Assembly (NCBI GenBank): GCA_905236145.1
Contig: CAJOOE010000107.1
Coordinates: 1-7,772, forward strand
DNA length: 7,772 nucleotides
Reading direction: 5' to 3'
Source: an uncultured Selenomonadaceae bacterium
GTDB lineage: Bacteria; Bacillota; Negativicutes; Selenomonadales; Selenomonadaceae
Position numbers and translations under genes: made by a program. Position 1 is the stretch's first letter. Each line of letters begins with the position of its first letter. Below, in pieces: positions 7,245 through 7,772 of the stretch. The notes under the pieces were generated by a model. That model made no database searches. It had not been told where the DNA came from and saw nothing but the letters and a program-made list of their open reading frames with translations.

Positions 7245-7709
7245 TTGAAAATCGAAATAGGAAAAAATCCGGAAACTTTGGAAGTCCCGGAAGAAATTTT
7301 ATCTGAAATTACGCGAGCCGCAGAAGTTGCCGGAGAAATTTACGGCACGGAAAATGCGGAACTGGGAATCACGCTGACCGATGATTCGCACATTCACGAA
7401 CTCAACAAAAAATATCGAAACATTGACAGACCGACGGACGTTTTGTCTTTCGCTTTTCGCGAGAGTGACGAGCCGGAAATTTTGGGAGCGGAAGAGCCGG
7501 AAATTTTGGGCGACATAATAATTTCCGTCGAGCGGGCAAAAGCTCAGGCGGAGGACTTCGGTCATTCATATTTACGCGAAATAATTTTTCTGACGGTACA
7601 CGGATTTTTGCATTTGATAGGCTACGATCACATGGAAGATGAAGAACGCCGGGAGATGGAGGAAGAACAAAAATTTGTTATGTCGAAATTGGGAATCGGA
7701 CGCGACTGA
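7245..7709 (+). CDS. ybeY: Endoribonuclease YbeY (16S rRNA 3'-end maturation)
   Basis: Zinc-dependent endoribonuclease of the UPF0054 family, acting in 16S rRNA 3'-end processing and ribosome quality control. The 154 residues match the usual 150-165. The signature metal site H-x3-H-x5-H is intact at H119, H123 and H129 (HGFLHLIGYDH), and the upstream conserved block KKYRNIDRPTDVLSFAF is present, followed by LGDIIIS. Start is TTG, 6 nt after a GGGGGG Shine-Dalgarno. The loop between the DVLSFAF block and LGDI holds an in-frame 8-residue tandem duplication (EPEILG at 76-81 and again at 84-89), away from the catalytic histidines, so activity is probably kept. In many bacteria ybeY sits beside phoH and era; here it directly follows mfd by 23 nt and is the last gene before the terminator. 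High confidence. Confidence 0.96.
   Translation: MKIEIGKNPETLEVPEEILSEITRAAEVAGEIYGTENAELGITLTDDSHIHELNKKYRNIDRPTDVLSFAFRESDEPEILGAEEPEILGDIIISVERAKAQAEDFGHSYLREIIFLTVHGFLHLIGYDHMEDEERREMEEEQKFVMSKLGIGRD
7470..7510 (+). repeat. Direct tandem repeat in ybeY, 17-bp identical core, 24-bp period
   Basis: GAGCCGGAAATTTTGGG occurs at 7470-7486 and again, identically, at 7494-7510. The 24-nt period keeps the frame and adds eight residues to a surface loop of YbeY. The identity at synonymous positions points to a recent duplication rather than selection on the protein. Confidence 0.9.
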
Positions 7710-7725
7710 AAAAATTTTTCCCTGC

Positions 7726-7765
7726 AAAAAAACGGCTTGCCTTTTTTTCGGTAAGCCGTTTTTTT
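7726..7765 (+). terminator. Rho-independent terminator, probably bidirectional
   Basis: A 9-bp stem pairs CGGCTTGCC (7733-7741) with GGTAAGCCG (7750-7758), with one G-U pair, around an 8-nt T-rich loop. It is flanked by seven A (7726-7732) and seven T (7759-7765). The T tract after the stem terminates plus-strand transcription 16 nt beyond the ybeY stop. The mirror-image A tract would serve a gene converging from the right, where the stem contains an A-C mismatch in place of the G-U pair. Confidence 0.92.
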
Positions 7766-7772
7766 ATTGACC

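Noticed and set aside
3222..7720. Many AAAAAATTTT-like palindromic stretches
   Set aside because: Most fall in frame as Lys-Lys-Phe or Lys-Ile-Leu codons (GAA AAA ATT TTG and similar), with no regular spacing; codon bias explains them better than a binding-site array.

Overview
The window is a compact block of six genes, all on the plus strand, ending in a strong rho-independent terminator. It carries no mobile element, CRISPR array, tRNA or rRNA that I can recognise. Base composition is moderate (roughly 45% GC by eye), with many AAAAATTTT-like and CCGG-rich stretches, strong GGAGG-type Shine-Dalgarno sites and frequent TTG/GTG starts. Together with a radical-SAM enzyme of the AmmeMemoRadiSam type and the DXP isoprenoid pathway, this suggests an anaerobic bacterium of the Bacillota. 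Negativicutes-like is my guess, held with low confidence and resting on general impression rather than a search.

Layout: dxs (1-1851, 5' end probably slightly upstream of the window), a 59-nt gap, prmC (1911-2771, GTG start), 18 nt, a small single-domain cupin (2790-3137), a 4-nt ATGA overlap, a radical-SAM gene of the amrS family (3134-3955), 23 nt, mfd (3979-7221, TTG start), 23 nt, ybeY (7245-7709, TTG start), then a terminator at 7726-7765. No gap exceeds 63 nt. The genes are probably one transcription unit, with a possible weak extra promoter inside the 3' end of mfd.

Functionally the block is mixed housekeeping: isoprenoid precursor synthesis (dxs), release-factor methylation (prmC), transcription-coupled repair (mfd) and 16S rRNA maturation/ribosome quality control (ybeY). 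In the middle sits an uncharacterised cupin/radical-SAM pair whose reading frames overlap.

The most notable observations are: (1) near-absence of the tetranucleotides GGCC and GCGC although CCGG and CGCG are common, visible at the level of synonymous codon choice; (2) a translationally coupled cupin-amrS pair with no AMMECR1/Memo partner in view, and an AmrS that lacks the family's C-terminal Cys motif; (3) a 24-bp-period tandem duplication inside ybeY. I did not find a clearly new multi-gene system; the cupin-amrS pair is the only candidate for one.
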